Shown here one piece after another: positions 43,072 to 54,600 of a stretch of 64,000 nt of DNA. Origin of the DNA: Pseudophaeomoniella oleicola (Eukaryota > Ascomycota > Eurotiomycetes > Phaeomoniellales > Phaeomoniellaceae); assembly GCA_003868215.1 (NCBI GenBank), contig QWDQ01000003.1:840763-904762 (forward strand), given 5' to 3'. Both the position numbers and the translations under genes were made by a program. How positions within the stretch are numbered: the first letter of the stretch is position 1; every line of letters starts with the position of its first letter. The notes below the pieces were generated by a model. It was given only the letters and a program-made list of their open reading frames with translations. It was not told the origin of the DNA and did no database searches.

Positions 43072-43747
43072 GGCAAAGAAGGCAGTCGTGATGAGAACGA
43101 ACAGAGCATCGAATGGTCAGGGGTCTGCAGATGAGATTCCCACAGTATCGCACACGGTACAAGAAAATAGAGACAGAATTTGGGAAGAAATCGAGTGAGA
43201 GGAGACTAACTGGAGAGGAATGCCATACTATGTATGAAAGAACGACACGACGAGCCAGGACGAACAAATAGAGCGATCGGCCCTCAAGTGGCCCAACGGT
43301 GGAGCAATCTCATTGGTAAATTTGTATATGCCACCTCCATACGGAGGTAGACGGCGATCACTTACATAGTACACGAGCTGGGGCTGGCAGAGGCTGAATC
43401 TGGTGGGGTACAAGACCGTCGTCTTGAGCCCACTTTCGGTTGAGTACGGGCCTGAGAGAAGGGAGTGGTCCAATATGTGAAAGTGTAAAAGCTTACGTCT
43501 TTTTGGCGCTTCAGCGCTCCATTGCTCCACGAACCCCGATACTATGGGGGATGGTTTCGGATGGCAAAACGTATCTGTTGGTGGCTGTACGATAAGAGGA
43601 ATTGGGGTAAAGAGGGAGAGGAGCCAATGGCAGAGGGTTGAAATCCCGTGCCGTAAGTCCAAGCAACTCCTTTTAGCGGTTCGACCAGGGAGCAGGGGAA
43701 GGAAGCAAACGTTGATTTCATGGCTCATGTGCCACGCATAACTTTGC

Positions 43748-43797
43748 TACATAATACTACGTACTACGTAGTAGTAGTTGGTACGTAGTAGTAAGTA
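43748..43797. repeat. TACGTAGTA palindrome cluster
   Basis: Contains the perfect 12-mer TACTACGTAGTA at 43762-43773 and a flanking GTACGTAGTAGTAAGTAG run. Confidence 0.85.
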
Positions 43798-44696
43798 GGA
43801 TCTTAGGTGGAGCAGTCCCCGACAATTGACCGATGCTGGAGCTGGCCGGGGTTCCCGCATAGACTAAAATGGTCGAGTATGGGGCCGACAAGCTTGCAAC
43901 GAGGAGAAGTGAGGAAGCGAGGAAGGACAAAGTCACAAAGTCACAACAGACGAGTAAAACAGGGGTAAGTGATAATCCAACCCATGCAATTGGACTAGTT
44001 GGGCTGTATGGCAGTCTTCTTTGTTGTTTCGGACCAGTTCGTTCCCGAGAAGCCGACCAAGGGCAACAGAAAGATGGTCGGGGGGTAATATATGCACTTA
44101 AAGAATCGAATCCCTCCATTTCGACAATGCAATAGATACCTAGTAGGTACGGTACATTATCCAGCGTATGCATCTATAGCCACTGAGATGAGTAGAGATC
44201 TTCGAGAGCAAGTCGACTCTCCCCGTAGACAATGTTTCGTGCGTTGCATACCTTACTAGTACTATGTAGCAGATGGCGTGGCTCTGGGATCTTCATGGCG
44301 AGAAATCTGTCTCCTGCATCGCTTGTACCCGATTGATTCCGATCGCTGAGACCGTGCGTCTTAGTGTCCCAAGAGAATGACGTGGCTATACCGGTAGTAG
44401 ATGATTATTAATGCACTACAAATCCATCTAGGCTTTGGGGGTATTTGCAGTTGCCGTGATGCACTAGATATAGAATCAGCGAATCCTTTGTTCGATATGT
44501 CGCCAAGGTTGTAATGTGGTCGGTCGGTCATGGTCATGTAAGGTCGAGAGGTGCATTTGCAGTAAGAGAAACGGTGGTGAAGATGGAGATTCAACCTCAT
44601 GTACGTAGTAAGCGGACAGATGTCCGTCTGGGGAAGTTTCTCTTTGTTTGTTCAGAGATCCAAGGTTGCATCCTGTTGATCAGCCATTGTCTCTGT

Positions 44697-44730
44697 TGAT
44701 TTGATTTGATTTGATTTGATTTGATTTGAG
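44697..44730. repeat. (TTTGA)n pentanucleotide repeat
   Basis: About six TTTGA/GATTT units in the long intergenic region. Confidence 0.9.
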
Positions 44731-44817
44731 TTCCTGTGGACGCTCTGGCCCTAACTGCCGAGTTCCAAGGCCACAGCCAAATCCTGGAGAAATTGTTCGT
44801 CAGTTGTACTATGTAAT

Positions 44818-44842
44818 AGTACGTAGTACGTAGTACGTAGTA
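44818..44842. repeat. Tandem AGTACGT palindromic repeat
   Basis: Three consecutive ACGTAGT-type units forming nested palindromes; same motif class as 8088 and 20216. Confidence 0.85.
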
Positions 44843-45538
44843 TGCGGGGACTCCGCACACCACCAAGTGGAAACCTGCGCCGTCGTCCTTTTTCAGGCTT
44901 AGAGGAGAGCGTTAGTATACTCAGTTAACATTAAAAGAACCAAGAAAGTATCTCAGTGATTCCCTAATTGGGATGACTTTCCGTTCGTGCGAATCTGTTG
45001 AGATTCGGATGTTTCCAGCCCGCAGCTAACCGTCGAGTCCAGTTGTTATACATAGTATACGTAGTAGATCCTCAGGAATGCGTCTAGTACATAGTAGATA
45101 GGCGTCAGAGCTCTATCGAGACTTGCCAAGTCATGGTACGCGTTTATCGCAGTCAGACCTGGCTTCGAGCTCTCCCACTCTGGCCTCTCCATGTCTCCGG
45201 TCGCAATTGTGCTACAGTATCACAGGCGAGATTTCCTCCCGTATCCATCCCGTCCAGGGACCACACTTTACACTCCTCCCCCCTTGCCAAACATGATTCG
45301 TAAATCTCCGAAGATGGCATCTGGCCGTCCCTACGCCGCGAAGTGACCTCCCTTCTCATACGCACCCTCAAATACAACAGGGCCCAATGTCCGACCCCAC
45401 GTTTTCGAGATGACCCTGAGCTCCTGAGAAAAGTACCGTAGTGACTATGCGAGACCGATCTTGACTGTTGGGATCCACTCCTTCACGCGCTCGCGTGTGA
45501 TAGCCTTTCCACTTGATGTGAGATTGTGTGTGGATTTG

Positions 45539-45550
45539 TACTACGTAGTA
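45539..45550. repeat. TACTACGTAGTA palindrome
   Basis: Perfect 12-bp palindrome, followed by GTAGATT. Confidence 0.85.
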
Positions 45551-46417
45551 GTAGATTCGGACGGACATTGGCAGCCAGGCCAGCGACGGGAAATCAGCAC
45601 AAGGATATCCAATCGTACTACAGATTTCATCTTCTGTCCAGGCCTACGAATCAGTCCAAACATGGAGCTTCTCGTATATCCAGGCGAGCAGTGCCACTGG
45701 ACTATCCGTCAGTGCATATCCCAGTGTTTGCGGCTTTGTCGACTGCTCTGCAATATGCCCACTGCCCTCGTTGTCAAACCACTCGATTCATTGTAGGCCT
45801 TCTTCATCTTTCTCCGAGTACGATATCAGGGTGTGTTTCAGCGCTAGGAACAGATGTTTCATCAAGGAAGACGGGTTGCCGAAGGGCATGTTGAGGTGCG
45901 ATGTCTACTGGAGAAGAGCAAACCCCTTCTACTTGCTCCCTTCAGAAAATACAAAGCTGGGTAGGCTTGGAATCACAACGTCAAACATTGGTCCACTGCC
46001 AGCATCATGACCCAAGCTCGTTCACAATCTTGGTCATTTCAAAGAAGAACCCGTCCGCTGTCAACGCCTGTAATGTATCGTGGCAAGATCTCATTGAAGT
46101 TCTGCTCCGCTCTCGCACGGTCTGATACAGTAAGATTATTTTCTATCGTCCACGCCCACTTCAGAGCTATTCTTATCAGCCATAATGTACTAATATGAAC
46201 TAATATATTGATCTATCTAGGAGTTGAGATTAGACAGGAGAGACCAGTACCTATGGTTCATCAATGTTCATTTTCTTCCACTTTAGCTTGACAACAGCCA
46301 CGCTGCAACCTACCGCTAGTAAGGCATGATCATGCCTTGACATACGAAACCGGACTCTGGTGCTTTCTTGACTGTACCAACAGTCAAAAAGTCTCCCAAT
46401 CCAACTGTGCCAGCAAT

Positions 46418-47806
46418 ATGCCGTTATGTGAACATGCAACTCTTGTCTGTGAGCCAGTGCATCATGTCACCGTGACCGATGAGAGCCGCCCGAAAATTCC
46501 TAGAGGTGCAACTAGAAGTACGCGGAAAAGGCAACAAGGCAATACGAGGATCAACCCGTTTCAATTTCCCGCTCCGTTGGTCCTCCCTGGTGATAGCCTC
46601 GCGCTGGATGAAGAGAATGACGAGGAGGAGGAACCTCAGAGTTTCGAGGAATGGAAGAACGCGTCTCGGGACCGAAATAAGGTCACGAAGAAGCGAAACA
46701 TCATTTATATTGTGCCTCCGCCTCGGCTCGAGCTGAAAGGCGGTGGCATGGAGAAATTAAGCTCACCATTCGAAGGCGAACATCCTGGAAAAGAGCTTCC
46801 AAGATCTGACATCGATGCCCTTAGAAAATATCTCGAGGCCTTCTACGATGGTATTCGTGTCAAAATCTACAATCCTCCAAGGATTGCCTTCGTTCCCTGG
46901 AACAATGATGAAGATACAAAGAAGAAGTCATCATCGAATGCGACCCCAGGATACATCGGCCTTGAGGTGGACAGTACTGTGACGCGTATCCGCACGCGTC
47001 GGGATCCTGGCCGCCTGTTCTCATGCCAGCTCAACGTTGAAGACCTCCTCGATGCGACGATAGACATGTTGCCCAAGGACGCCTATGCAATGGCCATGGT
47101 CGTACATCAGGATCTCTATGAGGACGAAGAAGACCTTTTCATTTGCGGGCGAGCATATGGAGGTAGCAGAGTTGCCGTCGTATCGAGTGCCAGGTATCAT
47201 CCAAGTCTCGATCAAATCCAGAACGTGGATCGCGAGCATGCATGGCCGGCATCCCACTGTCGTGACTATGTCATGGCCCACATGCCGAAGCAAAGACGAA
47301 AAAAGGGGAAGACGACGACGACGACCTCGTCCAAGAAGCGAAAAGCCCCCAATGATGAAAATTCGGGATCACGGAACAACGAGGATTCGAGAACAGAGGA
47401 TCCGAAACCAGACCATCCCACCAACCCGCTCGCCCAAGCCATCGCCGCCCACAAATCTCGCTCCAACAACAACCCCCACGACCTACCCGCCCTCTGGCTC
47501 AGCCGCCTCTGCCGCACCATCAGCCACGAACTCGGCCACTGCTTCGGCATCGCGCACTGCCTCCCCACCTTCGCCTGCGCGATGCAATCCAGCGCATCCG
47601 TCGCCGAAGACGCGCGCCAACCACCGTACCTGTGCCCGGAATGCGTCGCCAAAGTTCTGCATGCGACGGGGTCGACGCGGGAGAAACGGTACGGTGCGCT
47701 GGAACGGTGCTTGGATGAATTAGAGCAAACAGGAAATGGGTGCGCGTTGTTTTTGGCTTATAGGGAATGGTTGAGGTTGAGGACGGTGGAGGTGGATTTG
47801 GATTGA
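46418..47806 (+). CDS. Archaemetzincin-like zinc metallopeptidase (M54)
   Basis: Predicted zinc peptidase of the archaelysin family. Intronless, 462 aa from ATG 46418; the frame opens at 46337 but the upstream 27 residues look random, while MPLCEHATLVCEP is a plausible start. The N-terminal third is charged and partly disordered (DEENDEEEEPQSFEEWKNAS). The core begins near residue 150. The active site is HELGHCFGIAHC at residues 370-381 with a following C-x-M and the downstream LCPEC pair, matching the M54 pattern HExxHxxGxxxCxxxxCxM...CxxC. A Lys/Thr/Ser-rich insert (about 290-345) interrupts the region before the active site. From about 47400 the coding sequence turns C-rich. The cellular substrate of fungal members is unknown. 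Confidence 0.9.
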   Translation: MPLCEHATLVCEPVHHVTVTDESRPKIPRGATRSTRKRQQGNTRINPFQFPAPLVLPGDSLALDEENDEEEEPQSFEEWKNASRDRNKVTKKRNIIYIVPPPRLELKGGGMEKLSSPFEGEHPGKELPRSDIDALRKYLEAFYDGIRVKIYNPPRIAFVPWNNDEDTKKKSSSNATPGYIGLEVDSTVTRIRTRRDPGRLFSCQLNVEDLLDATIDMLPKDAYAMAMVVHQDLYEDEEDLFICGRAYGGSRVAVVSSARYHPSLDQIQNVDREHAWPASHCRDYVMAHMPKQRRKKGKTTTTTSSKKRKAPNDENSGSRNNEDSRTEDPKPDHPTNPLAQAIAAHKSRSNNNPHDLPALWLSRLCRTISHELGHCFGIAHCLPTFACAMQSSASVAEDARQPPYLCPECVAKVLHATGSTREKRYGALERCLDELEQTGNGCALFLAYREWLRLRTVEVDLD

Positions 47807-48106
47807 GACGGTGCAAAGTTGTCACCAAACATACATGACACTTTTGTTGTTAAGATAGATAGGTAGTCAACGCAATAAGCGACATGTACGTATGTACATA
47901 GCATGAAGTACAAATTTAGACAGCTACATTGCACATCTATTCAGATAGCTCATCGACTTCGTTAATTCATAGCAGCACCTTGTCATATAATCAGGGGAAA
48001 AGCCAAAAATCAACTTTTGTCACAAATGCATTTCGAATCCCTTGCTGGACACCCCGAGGTCTGGCCGGCCAGTCTTCGTAACACCATACAAGTTTTACGT
48101 TTTCTT
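47807..48106. other. Convergent 3' intergenic region
   Basis: About 300 bp between the archaemetzincin and ECM11-domain gene stops. No gene seen. Confidence 0.6.
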
Positions 48107-49627
48107 TCACTTTGGTTTAACCGGTGATGATCTTCCCTTCAATACTTCCACAGCTCCACCTCTCATCTCCGTCAACGCTCTCTCAAACCCCCGTTGTTTG
48201 GCTTCCACTTGTTCGTATCTGGCTTGGATCTCAGACTCGAATTCCGCGGCGACTTTGCGTCTTTCCTGACGGGCGGCTTTCGCTCGGCTGAGAAGGGATT
48301 GGAATTGGTCTAATAGCCAGTCGCCGCAGTCTTCCCATTCGGCGAGTGGCAATGAAGAGAAGAAGTGCATGCGATCGGCTGTTGAAAAGGTTGAGACCTT
48401 GGTCATCTTACTTGGGATATCGGACGTCGCTTCGTCATGGTCCTCAAGAGGGAACTGATACCCTTCGGCGCGGGGGTCGGTATCAAAGGATTGCGCCTGC
48501 AGTGTAGCAAAAGGCAGATTTGCCAACGTTGGAATATCGTAGTCTAGCTCTGGGCCTCTGTGTCGTTTCCATGACATGTTGCGAGATGCTGATGAGTCAC
48601 TCGTGTAACCAGATGTATGGTCAAGCGTGGACTCTGATGCCTTAGCAATGCCGGGTACTTGAGGTTGTGCAACATGCAGCGGTGGTGGTTCAGGAATAGT
48701 GCCCGTCACGAATTGATGGGGACGATGAGACTCAGGTGATATATCTCTCGCTTGCGAATCCCGTATCAGTAATTTGGGTACTTCCTTTGAGGAACGATGT
48801 CTTCCATTTAGACTTTTCTCACCCTTCGTTGACTCAAATTGCTGATCGATCTCACTTTCAGTCGGGGCAGAGCTACTGCGAAGAGGTAATTCAGTAGCCG
48901 ATTCCTGTTCTCCGATATGCCTTAGCCGGTGGCGAGGAGTTGATTGATGCTGCTGATGTGGTGGATCTCCCTTGCTTTTATGTCGATGGCCTATCGTACT
49001 AGACATAATGTGACCATGAAACCCCATGACGTTCGAAAATTCTTCGGCCATGAAAGGTGCCTGAGTCGGTTGAGTATCTCCACCATCATCATTTGCCAGG
49101 CCAACCAAACTATGCCTCATCGCCATGTCGTGGAACATATCAGGACCGGCCCCGTTGACGTCGGACATGGCATTGATTGCATCATAGTCATCGTCCTCGT
49201 CCGCACCGTACACCGATTCGTCCATCATGCTTTCAGCTTTTCGCGGTCGGAAATGGCGAGACGCGTTATCAGTAAAGCTGCTGGTGGTTTCATCTGCTGC
49301 ATCAATATCTGTATCATCGAAGACAGTGTGAGGTTGAGCCCAGTCTGCGACGAAAGCTCCGCTTTGAAGACCATCCCTTTTGCTTGAAATAGGAGGGCCG
49401 CTGTTTGCTCTCGCACCAAATAGATTGCCACGTGCTGCCATAGGCCCAGAGCGAGGTAGCGGAACTCTTAATTGAGAGCCAACCTGTCTACGTCGCGCAT
49501 GTTCGTCAAGAGTAGCTCGTGTCTCAGGCGGACCATGCCCATCGGAATTGCGGACCTGGTCATTGCTGTGAACAAACTTCGAAACACCACCTTGGGCCAT
49601 GTTGATCGAAGAAGCCAATGAAGCCAA
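48107..49627 (-). CDS. ECM11-domain protein
   Basis: Intronless, 506 aa. In yeast Ecm11 is a SUMO-modified central-element protein of the synaptonemal complex; fungal homologues share only the C-terminal domain. Residues 1-350 are Ser/Gln/Asp-rich and likely disordered, with an acidic patch SVYGADEDDDYDAINAMSDV. The ECM11 domain is at about 365-490: ELDYDIPTLANLPFATLQAQ, then the hallmark LPLAEWEDCGDWLLDQFQSL and the coiled helix RQERRKVAAEFESEIQARYE. The start MASLASSINMAQGG is taken as the first ATG of the frame; Met10 is an alternative. No zinc or enzyme motifs. A meiotic role is inferred from the family. Confidence 0.82.
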   Translation of the reverse strand: MASLASSINMAQGGVSKFVHSNDQVRNSDGHGPPETRATLDEHARRRQVGSQLRVPLPRSGPMAARGNLFGARANSGPPISSKRDGLQSGAFVADWAQPHTVFDDTDIDAADETTSSFTDNASRHFRPRKAESMMDESVYGADEDDDYDAINAMSDVNGAGPDMFHDMAMRHSLVGLANDDGGDTQPTQAPFMAEEFSNVMGFHGHIMSSTIGHRHKSKGDPPHQQHQSTPRHRLRHIGEQESATELPLRSSSAPTESEIDQQFESTKGEKSLNGRHRSSKEVPKLLIRDSQARDISPESHRPHQFVTGTIPEPPPLHVAQPQVPGIAKASESTLDHTSGYTSDSSASRNMSWKRHRGPELDYDIPTLANLPFATLQAQSFDTDPRAEGYQFPLEDHDEATSDIPSKMTKVSTFSTADRMHFFSSLPLAEWEDCGDWLLDQFQSLLSRAKAARQERRKVAAEFESEIQARYEQVEAKQRGFERALTEMRGGAVEVLKGRSSPVKPK

Positions 49628-49973
49628 AGGAGTCAGTGAACTCTGTATCCCATTATGAGTCGCTACTCTGCGAACTCAATATTTGATGATAGAACGTTGT
49701 CAGGACTATCGTGCTCGGAGATAGGCATGGCTGTTATTCGATATCGCGTTTCGCTATAATCGCGAAGCCACGTGATCATAGGGCTGAAATAACGCGGCGC
49801 CCTATTAGATACGCTTGTGCTCAGAAGCTATATCAATCCTACAATTCAGTTGTTCCCCATCGAGGTATTGGAATCTTGGTACTTATTCTAATGCATCTGA
49901 TAATATCAAAATTCGTTATTCGTCATTAACTACATGGAAGTATTGCTAAGATAGCACCTAGATTACTCGGTAC
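49628..49973. promoter_or_regulatory. Promoter of the ECM11-domain gene and 3' flank of the PAS gene
   Basis: About 346 bp. Contains a CACGTG E-box at 49769-49774. No gene seen. Confidence 0.55.
49769..49774. promoter_or_regulatory. CACGTG E-box
   Basis: In context GCCACGTGATC, about 140 bp upstream of the ECM11-domain ATG; a bHLH-type site by motif only. Confidence 0.4.
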
Positions 49974-51697
49974 TTAATGATCCAATTTTCGTCGCCTGCT
50001 TCCCAAGTTGTTCATATCATCGACTTCACTGTCATCATTCTCTCCAAAAGCTTCTTGCCTTCCCCGTCGCTGAACTGGCCTCCACGGTGGCATGTTCGAG
50101 GTTCTCCTATAGACGATCTCATCCTCGCCGGACGTGCTTGATAGCTCCTTCATCTCCTCATCGGAGATGCGCCGGTGGGAATTTTCGGCGAAGCCGTTGA
50201 ACCTTTCGTCGGACACAGGCGCAGAAGCGTCCCAAATGGGAACACCATCAGGTGGTAAGGCCTCGTCAGCTGGCTTACCCCTGCTGAGATCTGTAAGGGA
50301 TCCATTGATGCCTACAAGCCCCCATGCAAAGACACCCATTGATCGGATGGAGCTCATGAACTTCGCACTCGTCGGACCAGCAGTTTGCGGTGCCGCTGAA
50401 AGTCCAAACGCTTCTGGGACCTGGTCTCGTGCGTCGCTTGGGAGGATAGGCTCGGGTGCCCAAGGAGACATGAAAACTCCATTGTCGTAGTCCAAAGGCG
50501 TCGGTGGACTGATGGCGCCTTCTGGTATGGGTTGTGCCTTCCGAAGAATCACGACCAGGCCATCGGACGTACAGGAGACAACTGCTTCCAGTTCAATGGC
50601 CTCTTGGGCTAGAGGAGTTTCTCCCTGCGCTTCAATGGAAGACGTGGAAGAGATAGCGGGGAGTTCAGGCCGATCGAAGTCACCTTCGCGGTGGCCATCC
50701 ACGTCTTCACCGCTAGTATTTGAAGAAGAATGGGACGTAGGTTCATGTTGATTCTGCCCATTGGCTCCATCAGCTCGATCGACACGAGTCTCCTGGTTGG
50801 GAAGGCCTGCAGCGGCGGAAGTGGTGGCAGAATTTGAAGCTGGTGGACTTCCCGGTCCGTGGGCGCTGAGTTGTACTCCACCCTCGTCTTCATCTTCATC
50901 GCTGCTTCTGGAGGCCCGTCGTTCACGGTCGAGTGGATTACGGAACCAGAAGCGGAGGTAGGCAATTGAGTCGTTTGCCTTTGCGCGTTCAACACAGCGT
51001 ACTGCATCCTGAAGGCAGTTCTCGGCAATACAGAAATAGAAGCTCTTGGATACTATCTGGTTTGGCTCCATGCCCAGTATCTCCGAAACACCATTTGTGG
51101 CAAACATTATGGTAGAGGTGCGCGTAAAGCGGTTGATAAACAATGCCGCCCGTGGCTCGTGTGACAGAGACGCAGCTGGGGTGGTGAATTTTCTTGACAG
51201 GTAGGTAAGCATGTGATAACGTGGATCCTTGGGTGACGAGGAGAAGATACGACGTATAGCTGGAGCTTTGATAGCTCGCTCTATGTCTAGTTAGCTAGGT
51301 ATCTCAGCTAGTATTGAACGGCTTACGCTGGCTTCGAAGGCTCCTACGGTAGATACTCGTACACGCCACGAGAACATCATAGACAATCGTGAACACACAT
51401 TCGCACGAAACCCAAGAGCCATCTTTGTGCTTGATGCGAGCGTAATTCAGGACCGCTGCTTTGTCGAGCTCGACCCCACGGCCATGGACATCTCGCGCGA
51501 AAGGAACCTCTTCTGGGTGGAAATAATCCCAACAGGACCTGTTACGGACCTCATTGGGGGTATATCCCAGGATATCCTCAACAGTGTCCGAGATATATTG
51601 GATTCGTGCATCAGGAGAAAGGTCTATCTAAGTCAGGAGCGTTCCAAGAAGGATTGGGAAGAGTATTACCATGAACTGTGATGAATGTGGTCTCCAT
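49974..51697 (-). CDS. PAS-domain protein, conserved in filamentous ascomycetes
   Basis: Three exons: 51697-51670 (28 nt), 51623-51327 and 51280-49974, giving 543 aa. Introns are 46 bp each, with donors GTAATA and GTAAGC. The N-terminal half has a PAS domain: VHDLSPDARIQYISDTVEDI, LGYTPNEV, then CWDYFHPEEVPFARDVHGRG, LNYARIKHKDGSWVSCECVF. A second PAS-like piece follows after the second splice (PRAALFINRFTRTSTIMFAT, then EILGMEPNQIVSKSFYFCIA, NDSIAYLRFWFRNP). No GATA finger, kinase or flavin-binding Cys motif (NCRFLQ) is seen, so it is not a white-collar type photoreceptor. The C-terminal 300 residues are acidic, Ser-rich and mostly disordered. A sensor or adaptor role in signalling is inferred; ligand and partners are unknown. 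The upstream gap is unusually long. Confidence 0.85.
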
Positions 51698-54600
51698 GTT
51701 GGGGGCTGCTTTGTCGTTCTCGTCACGAACGGCTGTACAGTTCAGAGCAGTCCTAAAAGACGCTGTCCTGTCTCAACCGACTTCGCGAAACGGGACTAGA
51801 TATAAGATAGACCAGAGGAGGATGAAGCAGCCTTTGGTAACAAATCGGCTATGACGGAACTCGCTAAGTTTTCGCTCCTGAACCACGGATGATCGACGCC
51901 GAGCAAGTTTCCGTGAGGCTTCAGCCAGCCAAGGGGTGGTGATTCGCGTAGACCCGAGGGGATAGAGCCACAAGTCTTCCACGGGGAACCCGGGAACTTA
52001 TCCGTTTCGTGTTCAGATGGAGGTATAATCCTGCTGATTGATGAGCTCGGCCTTTAGCCACGTATTTCACGGGATCGGCCTACTCTGGGCAAGTATATTG
52101 CTCGCAGGGAACTGTGTGTGTTGTCCAAGACAAATCACCAATCTCCACGGACTATTTGGTGAAGTTGCTATCATGGTGGTCAGCGTTGTACTACCGGAAT
52201 ATCTAAACACAGAAAGTATATGCAGACAAGGACCACATCAAGGCACAGGAACAGCAGAGCAACAAGCGGTGTCGAAGAGGAATCCAACAGTCTCGGATCG
52301 GCAGGGAATAACCCGCGAGTGAGGGAGTTGAAGGCAGGGATTGAGCCGGGATCTGACCTCGACAGAACAAGCGAGACATCGCAGGGGGGGGGATAATATA
52401 AAAATGTACAGAAATGCCAGGCAATATGCAAGGACAACGGCAGCCACCGCCAACAGAAAGATAACAGGACTCCATAGGATGAGTACCGAAAAGGATAGCG
52501 ACTCACCAAAGCCAAGAAGTAGTCGGTGAGCTTTCTGCTGGACGTATCCAACAAGCGCAATAACGCGGTGCAGTACTGGATGATGAAGCTCGCGCTCGGG
52601 TTTATACTGTATCGATGGCGCAAGCGATGACCCGTCTGCTGAGTGGCTGTTCTTGGGACAGGAATATTGTGAATCCTTCGAAGTAATTACTACAAATTCC
52701 CTCAGTGGTAAAAAATGGCGACGACGCTACTGCAACGTTCAAGAATCCTGATGCTTTATTGAAGCAGAGAGGGGGCGAGACGAGTTTCTGATATCACTAT
52801 CGGATCCTTCACTAAAAATGGAAGTACCGACGGCATGAAGAAAAGACGACGGCTAATATGCGTTGGCATCCGGCATAAGTACCTATGGCATCATAGCGAT
52901 AAACGCAAGGGCGGTTCTAGCAGACGTCGTCTTCTTTCAGAGCTCCGAGGTTGCTAACCTTCCAAGGGACTACGGCCTCGCGGTGTGTGCTCGCCGCCAC
53001 GCCGCATCGACGTCAATGTGCTAAAGGGCAGTCGATCCCCGAGAATCTTTTGTGACGGATGAACATTTTTAGCGACCTGGACCCAGCAGCGTCGGTTGGA
53101 CTCGCTGTTCGGGAAGGCGATAAGTGCCAAATCACTACGGAGACACAGTACGAGAGTAGCAGTAGTTCAGGGCCTGGCTCGCTGGGAAGAACTCCACTTG
53201 CATTGTCTGCATGTTCCTTTCGCCAAAGCCCCGTTTACGGAGCCAACGGTCGATCAATGATTACCCAAAACCAATGAAGTCTTCAACTGATCGCGGCTGT
53301 ATCAGCACGGCACGTAATTTAGTGAACAATAATGGGGCAGCAAGCCAGACTCTCGGTCGCCCAGACGCCAACTTGCCTGTCATCAGCTCGCCAAAGGGAC
53401 ATCAATAGGACCGGTCCATTGCTTTACACACCAAGTGCAGCCAGTCATCATTTCCCCGGCCATTGATGCACATCCATGACATAATTTGGGAGTCTTCACG
53501 CCATAGCGCCATAGCGCCATACCGTAGTAGTGGGCGGGGAGGCGGTTGGTAGTCATTCCTGTTATTGGCAGCCGCAGCCAAATCGCCGATCATAGGTGTA
53601 CGGTCCACCAAACAGGCGCTAATTTGCAAATTAGTTCTTTGACAAGTTCGTTATGGTTGGGACGACGTCGGTAAGGTTGATCTCTATGTAATGGCCCGAG
53701 CATCGCGGGATGATGACTGTCAACGATGGTTCGCTGTTGCTGCTTTGAGCCGCATTAACAGCTTTGATTTAAGATGGAAATGGAGTCTTGTTTCTTGAGA
53801 AATAGGATACCTTTCCGCGGAGCCGGTGCATATGAAAGTTTTTGCGGTCGAAGGTCTACAGATGCTGATGCTGAATATAAAGACAGCCAGGATTGCGGCT
53901 TCGGCTTGGTTGCACCAAGGTCTGTAGGCACCGAGAAAATGCCTTAGTGAGTGACAACGGGCCCCCTGCAATATTTGCAGACTCCATGAACGCTTCTAGG
54001 CAACAAGAGATAGGGACTGTCGATGGACAACAGCTCATCTTGTGCTCGAAATTGTTAGCTTCTGTTTACGACAATGTATTTGCAGCCTGTCACGCAGAAA
54101 AAGTTGTATGATTCCCTTTATTATGAAAGAGTCTCAATCATCCACCCTTTCGTCAGGTGCCTTGAATATATCCAACACAATGAGATCAAGGACACTCCAT
54201 GACAAAAAGACCTCATCATGTATGAGAGCTCATTGATTCGTTTGTTGTATTCTTGAGAAAGGAGCTGTATCCTGGCTTATGGCCCAAGTCGTTTCGGTAA
54301 GCCATTGGCCACGAACACCACGGCACAATTGGCAGCGCTCAGCAGCCATGTTCCAACCAATGTGCCTACTCCAGATTCACCTTAGGGCTCTCTTATACTA
54401 GGACGAGGTTCGTGCAGCGGTCACAAAATCCACTCTCTTCTGAGACTGCGGTCTATGTTATGCGATTATACAAGTCACAACCCGAGCCACACAAGAACGG
54501 TCCAGTGTTCCGTCAAGTATTCTCGTTCATACGCAGCCACGTCTATGAGCAACCAGCAGGCTAGAGATTGTAGACAGAGAACGTCGTTAACCACAAGTGT

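Larger units (their letters stand above)
43072..46417. promoter_or_regulatory. Long (3.3 kb) divergent intergenic region with TACGTA palindromes
   Basis: Between divergent Zn2Cys6 and archaemetzincin genes. Holds the densest cluster of TACGTA palindromes (43762, 44818, 45050, 45539) and a (TTTGA)n repeat. Several 70-166 codon frames (for example 43228-43728 minus, 45461-45796 plus) lack any family motif and conserved-looking composition. An unrecognised non-coding transcript or decayed element is possible. Confidence 0.5.

Noticed and set aside
45461-45894. Overlapping 111- and 122-codon frames
   Set aside because: Both frames equally open, with no recognisable motif; typical of chance open frames in GC-balanced DNA.
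52180-52623. 147-codon minus-strand frame in the long gap
   Set aside because: Hydrophobic and Ser-rich without family motif, start context or neighbours in support.
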